A stretch of 64,000 bases of DNA from Kitasatospora mediocidica KCTC 9733. Its GTDB lineage: Bacteria > Actinomycetota > Actinomycetes > Streptomycetales > Streptomycetaceae. Numbering within the stretch: position 1 is the first letter of the stretch; each line of letters starts with the position of its first letter. Shown piece by piece: positions 50,295 to 59,845 of this stretch. Both the position numbers and the translations under genes were made by a program. The notes beneath the pieces were generated by a model, which saw nothing but the letters and a program-made list of their open reading frames with translations, was not told the DNA's origin and did not search any database. The stretch spans positions 1,697,001-1,761,000 of the forward strand of contig NZ_JQLN01000005.1 of NCBI RefSeq assembly GCF_000744225.1, read 5' to 3'.

Positions 50295-51023
50295 ATGACT
50301 ACGGGAGACAGCAGCAACGCAGGCGGTACCGAGGCGGGCCAGGTCGTCGTCCACCTGGACGGCGTACGCAAGGAGTACGGCGAATCGACGGCCCTGGACG
50401 GGGTTTCGTTGGACATCCGGGCGGGGGAGGCGGTCGCGGTGATGGGGCCGTCGGGCTGCGGCAAGTCGACGCTGCTCAACATGGTCGCGGGCCTGGACCG
50501 GCCGACGTCCGGCCGGGTGGTGGTGAACGGCGAGGATCTGGCCTCGATGAGCGAGACCGGGCTGGCGCTGTTCCGGCGGCGGCGGATCGGCATGATCTTC
50601 CAGTTCTTCAACCTCCTCGACGACCTGCCGGCGCTGGACAACGTCGCGCTGGCCGCGCAGTTGACCGGTGTGTCGGTGGCGCAGGCGCGTCGGCGGGCGC
50701 TGGAGCTCCTGGACGAGCTCGGCATAGCCGATCGCCGCAACGTCTATCCGGCGGCGCTCAGCGGCGGAGAGCGTCAACGGGTCTCCGTGGCACGCGCCTT
50801 GATGAACCGCCCGGCCCTGCTGCTGGCGGACGAGCCGACCGGTGCGCTGGACAGTCACGCCGGGGAGCAGGTGATGGACCTGCTGATCGACCTCAACCAG
50901 ATCGGTCAGACCCTGCTGATCGTGACGCACGACCAGCGCCTGGCCACCCGCTGCGCCAGCCGGCTGGTCGAGGTAGCCGACGGCCGCGTGGTGCGCCAGC
51001 GCAGCCTGGAGCGGACGGCATGA
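50295..51023 (+). CDS. ABC transporter ATP-binding protein (MacB/LolD-type)
   Basis: The 242-residue ATPase has Walker A GPSGCGKST, signature LSGGERQRVSVARAL, Walker B LLLADEPTGALD and switch His in VTHDQR. Its type pairs with FtsX-like permeases. The gene overlaps the permease start (ATGA at 51020). It is divergent from the histidine kinase, and such kinase/regulator pairs usually control the adjacent transporter, often in answer to peptide antibiotics. Confidence 0.95.
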   Translation: MTTGDSSNAGGTEAGQVVVHLDGVRKEYGESTALDGVSLDIRAGEAVAVMGPSGCGKSTLLNMVAGLDRPTSGRVVVNGEDLASMSETGLALFRRRRIGMIFQFFNLLDDLPALDNVALAAQLTGVSVAQARRRALELLDELGIADRRNVYPAALSGGERQRVSVARALMNRPALLLADEPTGALDSHAGEQVMDLLIDLNQIGQTLLIVTHDQRLATRCASRLVEVADGRVVRQRSLERTA

Positions 51024-53368
51024 GCGCGGTGTGGCAGGTTTCCCGGGCGGCCGTGCGGCGCCGCCGACTTCAGACCTTCGTCATCGCGCTGGTGGTGCTC
51101 ACCTCCACGGTCGCCCTGGTGGTCGCCCTCGGGCTGCTCGACGCCGCCTCGGCCCCGTTCGACCGCACCTTCGACCAGCAGCGCGGCGCCCAGCTGACCG
51201 CGACCTTCGACCCGGCCAAGGTCACCGACGCGCAGCTCGCGCAGGCCGCCGCCCGGCCCGGTGTGGCGGCCGTCGCCGGACCGTTCGCGCAGGCCGTGCT
51301 CACCGCCCCGAGCAACACGGCCGTCCAGGCGCCCGGCGTGGACGCGCCGCCGCCCGGACCGATCACGGTCGTCGGCCGGGCCGACCCGGCCGGCCCGGTG
51401 GACCGCGTCGACCTCTGGGAGGGCCGCTGGGTCGAGCGTCCCGGCGAGATCGTCCTGATGCGGCCGCCGGGCGAGCACTACGGGCCGAACGAGGCGGTCG
51501 GCAGCCGGCTGCTGCTGCCCGGTGCCCCGTCGCTCACCGTCGTCGGCTTCGCGTCCACGCTGAGCCAGAGCGCCGGTGCCTGGGTCTCCCCGGACCAGAT
51601 GCCCGCCCTGCACCCGACGGCCAGCCAGGTGCTCTACCGCTTCACCGGCAGCGGCACGGCCGATCAGGTCCGGGCCGGCCTGGCGACGGTCACGGCCGGG
51701 CTGCCGCAGGGCGCGCTGCTCGGCTCGCTGTCGTACCTCACGGTCAAGCAGGACATGACCGCCACGGCCAACGCGTACGTGCCGTTCCTGCTGGCGTTCG
51801 GCGTCCTGGGCCTGGTGGTGGCGGTGCTGATCGTCGCCAACGTGGTCAGCGGCGCCGTCGTCTCGGGATACCGGCACATCGGGGTGCTCAAGTCCCTGGG
51901 GTTCACCCCGAACCAGGTCGTCGCGGTCTACCTGGTGATGGTCCTGGCACCGGGCGTCGTCGGCGCCGTGCTCGGCACGGTCCTCGGCGACCTGGCGGCG
52001 CAGCCCCTGCTGCACACGGTGTTCTCGGGGTTCGACTACGGGTACTTCACCGCGACCCTCAGCCCCTGGGTCGACGTGCTGACCCTGCTGGGCATGCCCG
52101 CCGTCATCGTGCTGGCCGCGCTCGTCCCCGCGCTGCGCGCGCACCGGCTCTCGGCCGCCCGGGCGATCAGCGCGGGCAGCGCCCCGCGCGCCGGGCGGGG
52201 GCTGCGCGTCCAGCGCTGGTTCGGCGGCACCCGGCTGCCGCGGGCCGTCAGCCTGGGCCTGGGCCTGCCGTTCGCCCGTCCGGGCCGGTCGGCGTTGACG
52301 CTGACGACGCTCGTCCTCGGGGTGACCACGGTGACCCTCGCGAGCGGGCTGTCCTCCTCGGTGGCCGCGTACATCGAGGCGGGGAACGACCATGTCCAGT
52401 CCGTGAGTTACGTGGGTGACGCGGAGATCGGCGAGCGTGCGCCGACGCTGGCCGACGCCGCGATCGAGGCGAAGCTGCGCTCCCTGCCCGGGACGGCGCA
52501 GGTGACCGCCATGGCGCCGGTCGAGCTGCACATGGTGGGCAGCTCCCAGATCGTGCGGGGCTGGTTCATGCGCGGGGACTCGGCGGGCATGAGTACGGCG
52601 ATGCTCAAGGGGCGCTGGGCGAGCGGCCCGGGCGAGGTCGTCGTCGCGTCGTCGTTCACCGCCAAGCACGGACTGACCGTCGGCGACCACCTCACCCTTC
52701 AACTGGCCGGCCGCGAGCAGGGCGTGACCATCGTCGGCGAGACCGTGACCGGTGACGCGGACCAGGTGGAGGCGCCCTGGGAGACGCTGACCGCGCTTGT
52801 GCCCGACCCGGGGACCACCCGGTACGTCAACCAGTACTGGGTCCGGCTCGCCCCCGGTACGAACGTCGACGCCTATGACGCCGCGCTCGCGGCGGCCGTC
52901 CCCGGCCTCTACCCGACGGCGCACGGCGGCGGCACCGACTCCCTCACCGTGACCATCGTCGGCTCGACCACGGTGCTCACCCTGCTGCTGGCCGCGGTCG
53001 CGGCGCTCGGCGTCTTCAACACCGTCGTGCTCAACGCCCGCGAGCGACGCCGCGATCTGGGCATGCTCAAGTCCATCGGGATGACCCCACGGCAGGTGAC
53101 GCTGATGATGGTGACCTCGATGGCCGCCCTGGGCGTGCTCGGCGGCCTGCTCGGCGTCCCGATCGGGCTCGCGGCCCACCGGCTGGTCGTTCCGGCCATG
53201 GTCGCCGCGGTGGGCAATGCCCTCCCGCCCAGCATGATGAACGTCTGGCACGCCCCGGCCCTCGCCCTGCTGCTCCTGGCGGGTGTGGCGATCGCGGTCC
53301 TCGGCGCGCTGCTGCCGGCCCGCTCGGCGGCCCGGCTCACCATCGCGGAGGTGCTGCGCAGCGAGTGA
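51020..53368 (+). CDS. FtsX-like ABC transporter permease
   Basis: The 782-residue protein has the MacB-like layout: an N-terminal helix, a large outer domain, three helices near residues 250-370, a further helix near 420, a second outer domain and three C-terminal helices. FtsX motifs are GYRHIGVLKSLGFTPNQVVAVYLV and RERRRDLGMLKSIGMTPRQVTLMM. It probably forms a complex with the preceding ATPase for peptide removal or lipoprotein handling. A strong terminator follows its stop. Confidence 0.93.
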   Translation: MSAVWQVSRAAVRRRRLQTFVIALVVLTSTVALVVALGLLDAASAPFDRTFDQQRGAQLTATFDPAKVTDAQLAQAAARPGVAAVAGPFAQAVLTAPSNTAVQAPGVDAPPPGPITVVGRADPAGPVDRVDLWEGRWVERPGEIVLMRPPGEHYGPNEAVGSRLLLPGAPSLTVVGFASTLSQSAGAWVSPDQMPALHPTASQVLYRFTGSGTADQVRAGLATVTAGLPQGALLGSLSYLTVKQDMTATANAYVPFLLAFGVLGLVVAVLIVANVVSGAVVSGYRHIGVLKSLGFTPNQVVAVYLVMVLAPGVVGAVLGTVLGDLAAQPLLHTVFSGFDYGYFTATLSPWVDVLTLLGMPAVIVLAALVPALRAHRLSAARAISAGSAPRAGRGLRVQRWFGGTRLPRAVSLGLGLPFARPGRSALTLTTLVLGVTTVTLASGLSSSVAAYIEAGNDHVQSVSYVGDAEIGERAPTLADAAIEAKLRSLPGTAQVTAMAPVELHMVGSSQIVRGWFMRGDSAGMSTAMLKGRWASGPGEVVVASSFTAKHGLTVGDHLTLQLAGREQGVTIVGETVTGDADQVEAPWETLTALVPDPGTTRYVNQYWVRLAPGTNVDAYDAALAAAVPGLYPTAHGGGTDSLTVTIVGSTTVLTLLLAAVAALGVFNTVVLNARERRRDLGMLKSIGMTPRQVTLMMVTSMAALGVLGGLLGVPIGLAAHRLVVPAMVAAVGNALPPSMMNVWHAPALALLLLAGVAIAVLGALLPARSAARLTIAEVLRSE

Positions 53369-53380
53369 GGCTCCCGGGAC

Positions 53381-53425
53381 GGACGGCTGCTCGGCGCTAC
53401 CCAGGGATGCGCCGAGCAGCCGTCC
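53381..53425. terminator. Bidirectional terminator
   Basis: A perfect 17-bp stem (arms 53381-53397 and 53409-53425) with an 11-nt loop lies between the convergent permease and PEP mutase-like genes. Confidence 0.9.
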
Positions 53426-53438
53426 GCCCTGGGCCGCG

Positions 53439-54269
53439 TCAGTCGCGCAGGATCGTGTTCAGCTCCCCGTACGCGATCGGGTCGGCGAGGCTCGTGTAGG
53501 TGCCCGTGGTGAGGAGCTCGCGGGCCGCGTTGCGGACCACGGCGTAGGCGGCCTCGGCGACGGCGGAGCCGAGGCTGACACGGGCGACGCCGTGGGCGGC
53601 GAGGTCGGCGAGGGTGGGGGCGCCCGGGCCGGCCAGGATGTTCAGCGGGACCGGCAGGCCGTCGGCGAGCGCGGAGACGGTCTCCAGGTCGGTGACGCCG
53701 GGGACGAAGATGCCGTCGGCGCCGGCCGCGATGTAGGCGGACGCACGGTCCAGCGTCGCCTGCAGCCGGGTGGCGGGGTCACCGACGGCGCGCAGATACG
53801 TGTCGACCCGGGCGTTGACGAACAGCGGGACCTGCGCCGCGTCGGCGGCGGCCCGGGCGGCGGCGAGGCGCTCGGCCTGCTCGGCGACGGCGCGCAGCGG
53901 GGCGGTGCCGTCGCGGAGCGCGTCCTCCAGGTTGACGCCCACCGCGCCGGCCGCCAGCACACCGCGCACCGTCTCGGCGACGCCGTCCGGGTCCTTCGCG
54001 AAGCCGCTCTCGATGTCGGCCGTGACGGGCACGCCGACGGCGGCCACCACGCGGGCGATCAGGTCGAGGGCGCGGTCGCGGTCCAGCCGGTCGCCGTCGG
54101 CGGCGCCCAGCCCCCAGGCCACACCGGCGCTGGTGGTGGCGATCGCGGGGGCCCCGGCGTCCTCGACGAGACGGGCGCTCATCGCGTCCCAGGCGTTCGC
54201 GAGGGCCAGCGGCGTGCCGCCCCGGTGGAGGGAGCGGAAGATCAGGGCTTTGTCGTGCAACGTGGTCAT
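53439..54269 (-). CDS. Isocitrate lyase/PEP mutase family protein
   Basis: The 276-residue TIM barrel has ALANAWDAMSARLVEDAGAPAIATTSAGVA, the metal loop VTADIESGF, GVNLED and NARVDTYL. Members cleave or form C-C or C-P bonds, such as methylisocitrate or oxaloacetate chemistry. The KKCGH-type lid of isocitrate lyase is absent, so it is an uncharacterised paralogue rather than AceA or PrpB. It is monocistronic and divergent from the next ABC operon. Confidence 0.88.
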   Translation of the reverse strand: MTTLHDKALIFRSLHRGGTPLALANAWDAMSARLVEDAGAPAIATTSAGVAWGLGAADGDRLDRDRALDLIARVVAAVGVPVTADIESGFAKDPDGVAETVRGVLAAGAVGVNLEDALRDGTAPLRAVAEQAERLAAARAAADAAQVPLFVNARVDTYLRAVGDPATRLQATLDRASAYIAAGADGIFVPGVTDLETVSALADGLPVPLNILAGPGAPTLADLAAHGVARVSLGSAVAEAAYAVVRNAARELLTTGTYTSLADPIAYGELNTILRD

Positions 54270-54451
54270 GACGCCAGTTCAGCACCTGGTGACGGGTCCT
54301 GTCCGGCGGATTTGCGACAGCACCGTGGCCGCGGCCGAGCCGGGGCCCGGCCCGGACTCCTCCCTGGGGAGGGGGTTTGCGGGCCGGGGCCGGGCGGCTT
54401 CGTCCTGCCGGACGAGGCACGCGCCGTGGTGGCGTTCGTAGCGTCGGGAGC

Positions 54452-55441
54452 ATGACGACAACGCAGGGTGAGTCCCCGGGTGCCGGGGCGGCGGCGGTGA
54501 TCGAGGCGGACGGGCTGACCAAGCGGTACGGCGAGGCCACCGCCGTGGACGGGCTGAGCTTCCGGGTGGAACCGGGGCGGGTCACCGGATTCCTCGGGCC
54601 GAACGGCGCGGGCAAGTCCACCACGATGCGCATGGTCCTCGGCCTGGACCTGCCGACCTCCGGCACGGTGACCGTCGGCGGCCGCCCGTTCGGCGGGCTG
54701 GTCTGGCCGCTGCACGAGGTCGGCGCGCTGATCGACGCCGGGGCCGTGCACCCCGGGCGCAGCGCGTACCACCATCTGCTCGCCCTGGCGGTGGCCAACG
54801 GCATCGGCCGGCGCCGGGTACTGGAGGTGATCGGGGCGGTGGGCCTGGAGTCGGTGGCCCGTCAGCGGGTCGGCGGCTTCTCGCTCGGCATGCGCCAGCG
54901 CCTGGGCATCGCCGCAGCCCTGCTGGGCGATCCTCGGGTGCTGCTGTTCGACGAGCCGGTGAACGGCCTGGACCCGGACGGCATCCTGTGGATCCGCACC
55001 CTGATGCGCTCGCTGGCCGGGGAGGGCCGGACCGTGCTGGTGTCCAGCCATCTGATGAGCGAAATGGCGCTGACCGCCGACCACTTGCTGGTGATCGGCC
55101 GGGGCCGGCTGCTGGCCGACGCACCGCTGAGCGAGTTCATCGCCGCCCACTCGGCGGACGAGGTGCGGGTCCGGGTCGACGATCCGGCTCTGCTCGCACG
55201 GGAGTTGGACGCGATCGGGGCAACTCCCCTGTGGGAGACGGACGGCACGCTGCGGGTCCGGGGCCTGCCGTCCCGGAGGATCGGCGAGATCGCCGCCGCG
55301 CGCCGGCTGGTCGTCCGCCAACTGGCCGATGTTCAGGCCTCTCTGGAGGAGGCGTACTTCCGGATGACCGCCGAGGCCGTGACCTATCGCACCGCGGCGC
55401 CGATCGAGCAGGGCAGCGAGGACACCTCATGGGCGGGCTGA
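54452..55441 (+). CDS. ABC transporter ATP-binding protein (DrrA/NodI-like)
   Basis: The 329-residue ATPase has Walker A GPNGAGKST, signature FSLGMRQRLGIAAAL, Walker B LLFDEPVNGLDPDG and SSHLMSEM, typical of ABC-2 exporters. The C-terminal ~90 residues are the usual extension of this group. It overlaps the permease gene by 13 nt and begins a four-gene operon with a kinase and regulator. The substrate is unknown; antibiotic or lipid export is common for the family. Confidence 0.94.
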   Translation: MTTTQGESPGAGAAAVIEADGLTKRYGEATAVDGLSFRVEPGRVTGFLGPNGAGKSTTMRMVLGLDLPTSGTVTVGGRPFGGLVWPLHEVGALIDAGAVHPGRSAYHHLLALAVANGIGRRRVLEVIGAVGLESVARQRVGGFSLGMRQRLGIAAALLGDPRVLLFDEPVNGLDPDGILWIRTLMRSLAGEGRTVLVSSHLMSEMALTADHLLVIGRGRLLADAPLSEFIAAHSADEVRVRVDDPALLARELDAIGATPLWETDGTLRVRGLPSRRIGEIAAARRLVVRQLADVQASLEEAYFRMTAEAVTYRTAAPIEQGSEDTSWAG

Positions 55442-56253
55442 CGGCGAGTGCGGGGCAGCTGCGGCGGCCCGGACCGGTGCGAAGGGTTCGGGCGGCGGTC
55501 GACAGCGAGTGGATCAAACTCCGTTCGGTGCGCGGCACCTGGTACGCGCTGCTCACCGCCGCCGCGTTGATGCTGCTGGACTCCACCGTGGTCTGCGCGA
55601 GCATCAACGCCCGCTGGGCCTCGCTGGGTTCGGCCGCCCAGCTGGACTTCGACCCCGCCGCCCGCAGCCTGCAGGGCATCCTGCTGACGCAGATCTTCTG
55701 CGGCGTCACCGGCGTCCTGGTCGTCGGCAACGAGTACAGCAGCGGACTGATCCGGACGACGCTGGCCGCCACCCCGCAGCGCGGACTGCTGCTCGCCGCC
55801 AAGGCCGTACCGCTCGCCGTCCTCAGCTGGGTGGCGGGGACGGCCATCTGCTTCGTCTCCTTCCTCCTCGGTCAGGCCATGCTGTCCGGGCCCGCGCCGC
55901 ATGTGAGCCTGGGTGACCCGGGCGCGCTGCGGGCGGTGCTCGGCGGCGGCACGTACCTCATGCTGGCCGCGCTGCTGGGGATGGGCCTCGCCGTGATCGT
56001 GCGCAGCACGGCGGCCGCCGTCGGGGCGTTGTTCGGGCTGCTGCTGATCCTGCCGATCCTGGTCGGCGGGCTGCCGCACAGCCTGGCGCTTGACATCGGG
56101 CAGTACCTGCCGAGCAGTGCCGGAGAGTCGATGTGGCATGTCGTCGGCGCGCAGGGAATGCTCTCCCCGGGAGCCGGCTGCGGCGTGCTGGTCCTCTTCG
56201 TGGCGGCGGTGACAGCCATGGCGACGCTGCGGCTGCGGCGAAGCGACGCCTGA
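55429..56253 (+). CDS. ABC-2 type transporter permease
   Basis: The 274-residue protein has six hydrophobic helices and the N-terminal amphipathic VDSEWIKLRSVRGTWYALL stretch common in actinobacterial ABC-2 permeases (SEWxKLxSxR). VVGNEYSSGLIRTTLAATP follows the second helix. It is encoded with the preceding ATPase and the following kinase, suggesting a sensed transporter. Confidence 0.9.
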   Translation: MGGLTASAGQLRRPGPVRRVRAAVDSEWIKLRSVRGTWYALLTAAALMLLDSTVVCASINARWASLGSAAQLDFDPAARSLQGILLTQIFCGVTGVLVVGNEYSSGLIRTTLAATPQRGLLLAAKAVPLAVLSWVAGTAICFVSFLLGQAMLSGPAPHVSLGDPGALRAVLGGGTYLMLAALLGMGLAVIVRSTAAAVGALFGLLLILPILVGGLPHSLALDIGQYLPSSAGESMWHVVGAQGMLSPGAGCGVLVLFVAAVTAMATLRLRRSDA

Positions 56254-56271
56254 CGGGCGAGGGGAGCAGGG

Positions 56272-57432
56272 ATGACGCTCTGGAAGCGTCCCTGGTCGGT
56301 GGACGCGCTGGTGGTGGCGGGCGTCGCGCTCTTCGCCGTCAGCGGGACCGTCCACCCGCACGCCGTGCTGCCCGGCTGGGTGATGTGGCCGGGCGCGGCC
56401 GGGCAGGCGCTGCCGCTGCCGGCACGCCGGCGCCGTCCGCTCGCGGTCGTGGCGGCCACCGCCGTCGCCGGGTTCTGTTCGGCGGCGGCCGGGGTGCCGA
56501 CGGGCGCCTGCCTGCCCGGCCTGCTGGCCGCCTGCTACGCCGCCGCGGCCTTCGGCCGTCCGCCGCGTACCGTGCTCGCGCCGACGCTCGGGTTGCTCGC
56601 GGCGCCCGGCTACCTGCTGTTCGCCAGGTCGGGCGGGGGCGACCGCCTGGTGTCCGCGACGGCCGTCACCCTGGCGGTCGCTCTCGCCTGGGTGCTCGGC
56701 TACGCCCAACGGACCCGCCGCTCGTACGTCGCCGGGCTCATCGAGCGGGCCGAACGCCTGGAACGCGAGGCGGACGCCCGGGCCGCGCAGGCCATCGCCG
56801 AGGAACGGCTGCGGATCGCCCGGGAGTTGCACGACGCGCTGGGCCACGCGGTGAGTGTGATCGCCATCCAGTCGGACGCGGCCCTGCGCACCCTGGCCAC
56901 CGACCCCGAGGCCGCCGCCGGCTACCTGCGGGTCATCGGACGGACCAGCCGGGCCGCGATGACGGAGCTGCGCCAGATGCTGCGGGTGCTGCGTCCCGAG
57001 GAGGGGACGGCGGCCGAGTGGGACACCGCGCCCGGGCTGGCCGGGCTGGCCGATCTGGTGGCCCGCATCGAGGCCGCGGGCGTGCCGGTCCGGCTGGAGA
57101 CCGAGGGCGAGCCGGCCAGTGTGCCGATGGGTCCGGGCACGGCGGGCTACCGGATCGTGCAGGAGGCGCTGACCAACGTCGTGCGGCACGCCGGGGCGGG
57201 CGCGCACGCGCGGGTGGCCGTCTGCTGCGAACCGCGGCTGCTGCGGCTGCGGATCACCGACGACGGCGCCGGGGTCTCGACGGTCGCCGACGGGACGGCC
57301 CTCGGGATCCTGGGGATGCGCGAGCGCGTGGCGGTGTACGGCGGGACACTGCACACGGGCCCGGTCGACGGCGGCTTCGAGATCCGGGCCGAGATCCCGC
57401 TGCCCGACCAGGACTTCGAGGGAAGGGACTGA
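56272..57432 (+). CDS. NarL-group sensor histidine kinase
   Basis: The 386-residue kinase has about five N-terminal helices, then the HisKA_3 phospho-acceptor in ARELHDALGHAVSVIAIQSDAA-type sequence near residue 185. The ATPase domain has RIVQEALTNVVRHAG and GTALGILGMRERVAVYGG. It lies 18 nt after the permease and 6 nt before the response regulator in one operon. The multi-helix sensor suggests membrane stress or a lipophilic signal. Confidence 0.93.
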   Translation: MTLWKRPWSVDALVVAGVALFAVSGTVHPHAVLPGWVMWPGAAGQALPLPARRRRPLAVVAATAVAGFCSAAAGVPTGACLPGLLAACYAAAAFGRPPRTVLAPTLGLLAAPGYLLFARSGGGDRLVSATAVTLAVALAWVLGYAQRTRRSYVAGLIERAERLEREADARAAQAIAEERLRIARELHDALGHAVSVIAIQSDAALRTLATDPEAAAGYLRVIGRTSRAAMTELRQMLRVLRPEEGTAAEWDTAPGLAGLADLVARIEAAGVPVRLETEGEPASVPMGPGTAGYRIVQEALTNVVRHAGAGAHARVAVCCEPRLLRLRITDDGAGVSTVADGTALGILGMRERVAVYGGTLHTGPVDGGFEIRAEIPLPDQDFEGRD

Positions 57433-57438
57433 GACACC

Positions 57439-58251
57439 GTGCCGGTACGCCCGCCCGTCCGTGTGGTGATCGCCGACGACCAGCAGCTGGTCCGCAGTGC
57501 GCTGCGCGCCATCGTGGACTCCGAACCCGACCTGGAGGTCGTCGGCGAGGCGGCGGACGGCGCCGCCGCCGTGGAACTGGTCCGCCGGCTGGCCCCCGAC
57601 GTGGTGCTGATGGACGTCCGGATGCCGCGACTGGACGGCGTGGCGGCCACCAGGGCGTTGCTCGCCGGACCGGCCGCCCGCCCCGGCGCGCCCCGCGTAC
57701 TGATCCTGACCACCTACGACGTGGACGCCTACGTCGTCCAGGCCCTGCGCGCCGGGGCGTCCGGCTACCTGCTCAAGGACGCCCCGGCGGACCGGCTGAT
57801 CGACGCGATCCGGGCCCTGGCCGACGGCGAGGCGATCCTCGCGCCGAGCGTCACCCGCCGCCTGCTGGAGCGCTTCGCGGACACGCCCGCCGCGCCCGCC
57901 GACTCCGACGGCGCTGCGCTGCGCGCCCTGCTCTCGACCCGGGAGGCGGACGTGCTGCTGCTGGTCGCGGACGGCCTGTCGAACGGGCAGATCGGCGAGG
58001 CGCTGAACCTCGCCGCGTCCACCGTGAAGTCCCACATCCAGAAGATCCTCGCCAAGCTCGGCCTGCACAACCGCGTCCAACTCGCCATCGCCGCCTACGA
58101 TGCCGGTCTGGCCAGCCCGCGCGGATACCCGGCGGGCCAGGCCGTGTCTGACGATTCCCGCCGGGCCCGCGACGCCGGGCATCCCGGCCTAGGCCTCTAC
58201 GGGGTCAGCCCGCCGACAGCCCCCCCTACCGGTCGCCCGACCGGAGTGTGA
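57439..58251 (+). CDS. NarL/LuxR family response regulator
   Basis: The 270-residue regulator has a receiver domain (VVIADDQQLVRSAL, VVLMDVRMPRLDG, ILTTYDVDAYVVQALRAGASGYLLKD) and a LuxR helix-turn-helix (LSTREADVLLLVADGLSNGQIGEAL, TVKSHIQKILAKL). After the DNA-binding domain a disordered Gly/Pro/Arg tail of about 45 residues is unusual. The gene's last 26 nt overlap the convergent metallophosphoesterase gene. The GTG at 57439 follows the kinase closely. Confidence 0.93.
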   Translation: MPVRPPVRVVIADDQQLVRSALRAIVDSEPDLEVVGEAADGAAAVELVRRLAPDVVLMDVRMPRLDGVAATRALLAGPAARPGAPRVLILTTYDVDAYVVQALRAGASGYLLKDAPADRLIDAIRALADGEAILAPSVTRRLLERFADTPAAPADSDGAALRALLSTREADVLLLVADGLSNGQIGEALNLAASTVKSHIQKILAKLGLHNRVQLAIAAYDAGLASPRGYPAGQAVSDDSRRARDAGHPGLGLYGVSPPTAPPTGRPTGV

Positions 58252-59515
58252 GCAGCGTGATCTCGCTCGGTGCGAAGACCCGGAAGGGCGGCCCCCAGAA
58301 GCCGGTGCCCCGGCTGGTGTAGAGCTGGGTCCGCTCCCCGTGCCGGCTCAGGCCGTGCACCACCGGCTGGTCGATCCGCACGAGGAAGTTGAACGGCCAG
58401 ATCTGGCCGCCGTGGGTGTGTCCGGAGACCTGGAGGTCGATGCCGGCGGCAGCGGCCTGGGGGACGAACTTGGGCTGGTGGGCGACCAGCAGGACCGGGT
58501 GGTCCTGGTCCGCGCCCGCCAGTGCGCCGAGCAGGTTCGCGCGGTGTCCGGCCAGGCCGGAGGACTCCGCGGTCACGTCGTCCACACCCGCGAGGACGAG
58601 GGCGTCGCCGCCGCGCTCCACCACGACATGGCGGTTGTGCAGCGGCTCCCAGCCCAGTTCGGCCATGCGGTCCAGCCAGCCCTGGGCCTCCCCGCCGTAC
58701 TCGTGGTTCCCCGTGACGTAGACCTTGGCCAGCCGTGCGCGGACCGTTCCGAGCGGCGCGGACTGCTCCCGGCGCTGGCCGGGGGTGCCGTCGGCGATGT
58801 CGCCGGCGTGGACCACGACGTCCGCGTCGAGCGCGTTGACCGCCTCGGTCACCCGTGCCGACCAGGCCGCCCGGTCGATCGGCCCGTAGTGGGTGTCGGC
58901 CAGCACGACGACCCGGGTCCCGTCCAACCCGCTGCCGAGCCGCGGGAGATGGACGTCCAGCCGCTTCACCCGCGGCACCCGCATGGCCTCGTGGTGTCCC
59001 CAGGCGAGCAGCCCGGCCGAGATCGCGGCGACGGCCACGGCGACGGTCCTGGCCCGGCCGGCGCCGCCGACGTCGAGCCCGGTCAGCACGAGGTTCAGCA
59101 GGCCGCCCAGCACCGACCAGGTGAACAGCACCCAGATCATCCCGAGGCTGGTGTCCGCGACGCGGGCGGCCCGGTCGACCCGGCGCGACCCGTGCCCCGC
59201 GACCATCAGGAACGGGAAGGAGACCAGCCAGCCGGCGAAGACCGCCGTGCCGGTCAGGAAGACCGGCAACGGCCAGTCGGCGCCCGAGGCGAACAGCGTC
59301 CACCAGGGCGGGAGGCACAGCACCAGGAGGACGAGGACGATCACGGCCAGCCGTCGGGGCAGGGAGCGCCTGCGCCGCGCGTTCCCGTCCGGGGTCTCGG
59401 CACTCGGCCCCGGTGCCGTCCCGCTCTCGGGCCGGGCGAGGGCCATGACGGTCTCCGGCCCCCCGGACTCCGGCCGACGGTCCGACTCCGACCCGATGGA
59501 TTCGCTGTCTGTCAC
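58226..59515 (-). CDS. Membrane metallophosphoesterase
   Basis: The 429-residue protein has a disordered start, about four helices (residues ~55-190), then a calcineurin-like domain. Its metal motifs are LADTHYG, HAGDIADG, TGNHEYGG and SGHTHGGQIWPF. It resembles YkuE/YaeI-type membrane phosphodiesterases acting on phospholipid-like substrates. The GTG at 59515 has GAGGGG upstream; the longer frame from 59617 looks non-coding. Its 3' end overlaps the response regulator gene in a convergent manner. Confidence 0.9.
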   Translation of the reverse strand: MTDSESIGSESDRRPESGGPETVMALARPESGTAPGPSAETPDGNARRRRSLPRRLAVIVLVLLVLCLPPWWTLFASGADWPLPVFLTGTAVFAGWLVSFPFLMVAGHGSRRVDRAARVADTSLGMIWVLFTWSVLGGLLNLVLTGLDVGGAGRARTVAVAVAAISAGLLAWGHHEAMRVPRVKRLDVHLPRLGSGLDGTRVVVLADTHYGPIDRAAWSARVTEAVNALDADVVVHAGDIADGTPGQRREQSAPLGTVRARLAKVYVTGNHEYGGEAQGWLDRMAELGWEPLHNRHVVVERGGDALVLAGVDDVTAESSGLAGHRANLLGALAGADQDHPVLLVAHQPKFVPQAAAAGIDLQVSGHTHGGQIWPFNFLVRIDQPVVHGLSRHGERTQLYTSRGTGFWGPPFRVFAPSEITLLTLRSGDR

Positions 59516-59627
59516 TCTCTGCCCCTCACGTCTGCTGGTCCCATCATCCGGCACGCGCCGACGGTCGGGCCAGGTCGGTGGCCCGGTCCCGGACGTCCGG
59601 CAACCGGGGTGCGGCAACCGGGGTGCG

Positions 59628-59770
59628 TCAGGCGGGTTGGGTGGCTGGGCCGTCGGGGGTGCGAAGCGTCCGGCGGATGGCGTCGCGGAGCCAGTGGTGG
59701 GCCCTGTCGGCTGCGTTGCGGGGGTGCCAGGCCATGCCGATGGTCAGGTCGTCGAGCTCCTCGTCGGCAC
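59628..59770 (-). pseudogene. Remnant of a LysR-type regulator C-terminus
   Basis: About 45 codons ending at 59628 read ADEELDDLTIGMAWHPRNAADRAHHWLRDAIRR (in pieces), the end of a LysR substrate domain. Nothing upstream encodes the rest: the sequence runs into the 3' flank of the GH16-like gene and no start is available. It is best read as a decayed fragment. Confidence 0.55.
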
Positions 59771-59845
59771 CGAGAACGGCTACGCCCGCACCTACGGCCT
59801 CGAACCCTTCGCCACCATCAGCACCTGACGCGACCGCCCGCGCCT

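Noticed and set aside
50906..53251. A 781-codon minus-strand frame opposite the FtsX permease
   Set aside because: It is very rich in Arg/His/Gly/Asp, with no domain, and mirrors a well-supported permease gene.
55384..58182. A 932-codon minus-strand frame opposite the ABC permease, kinase and regulator
   Set aside because: It is the antisense of three genes with clear motifs.
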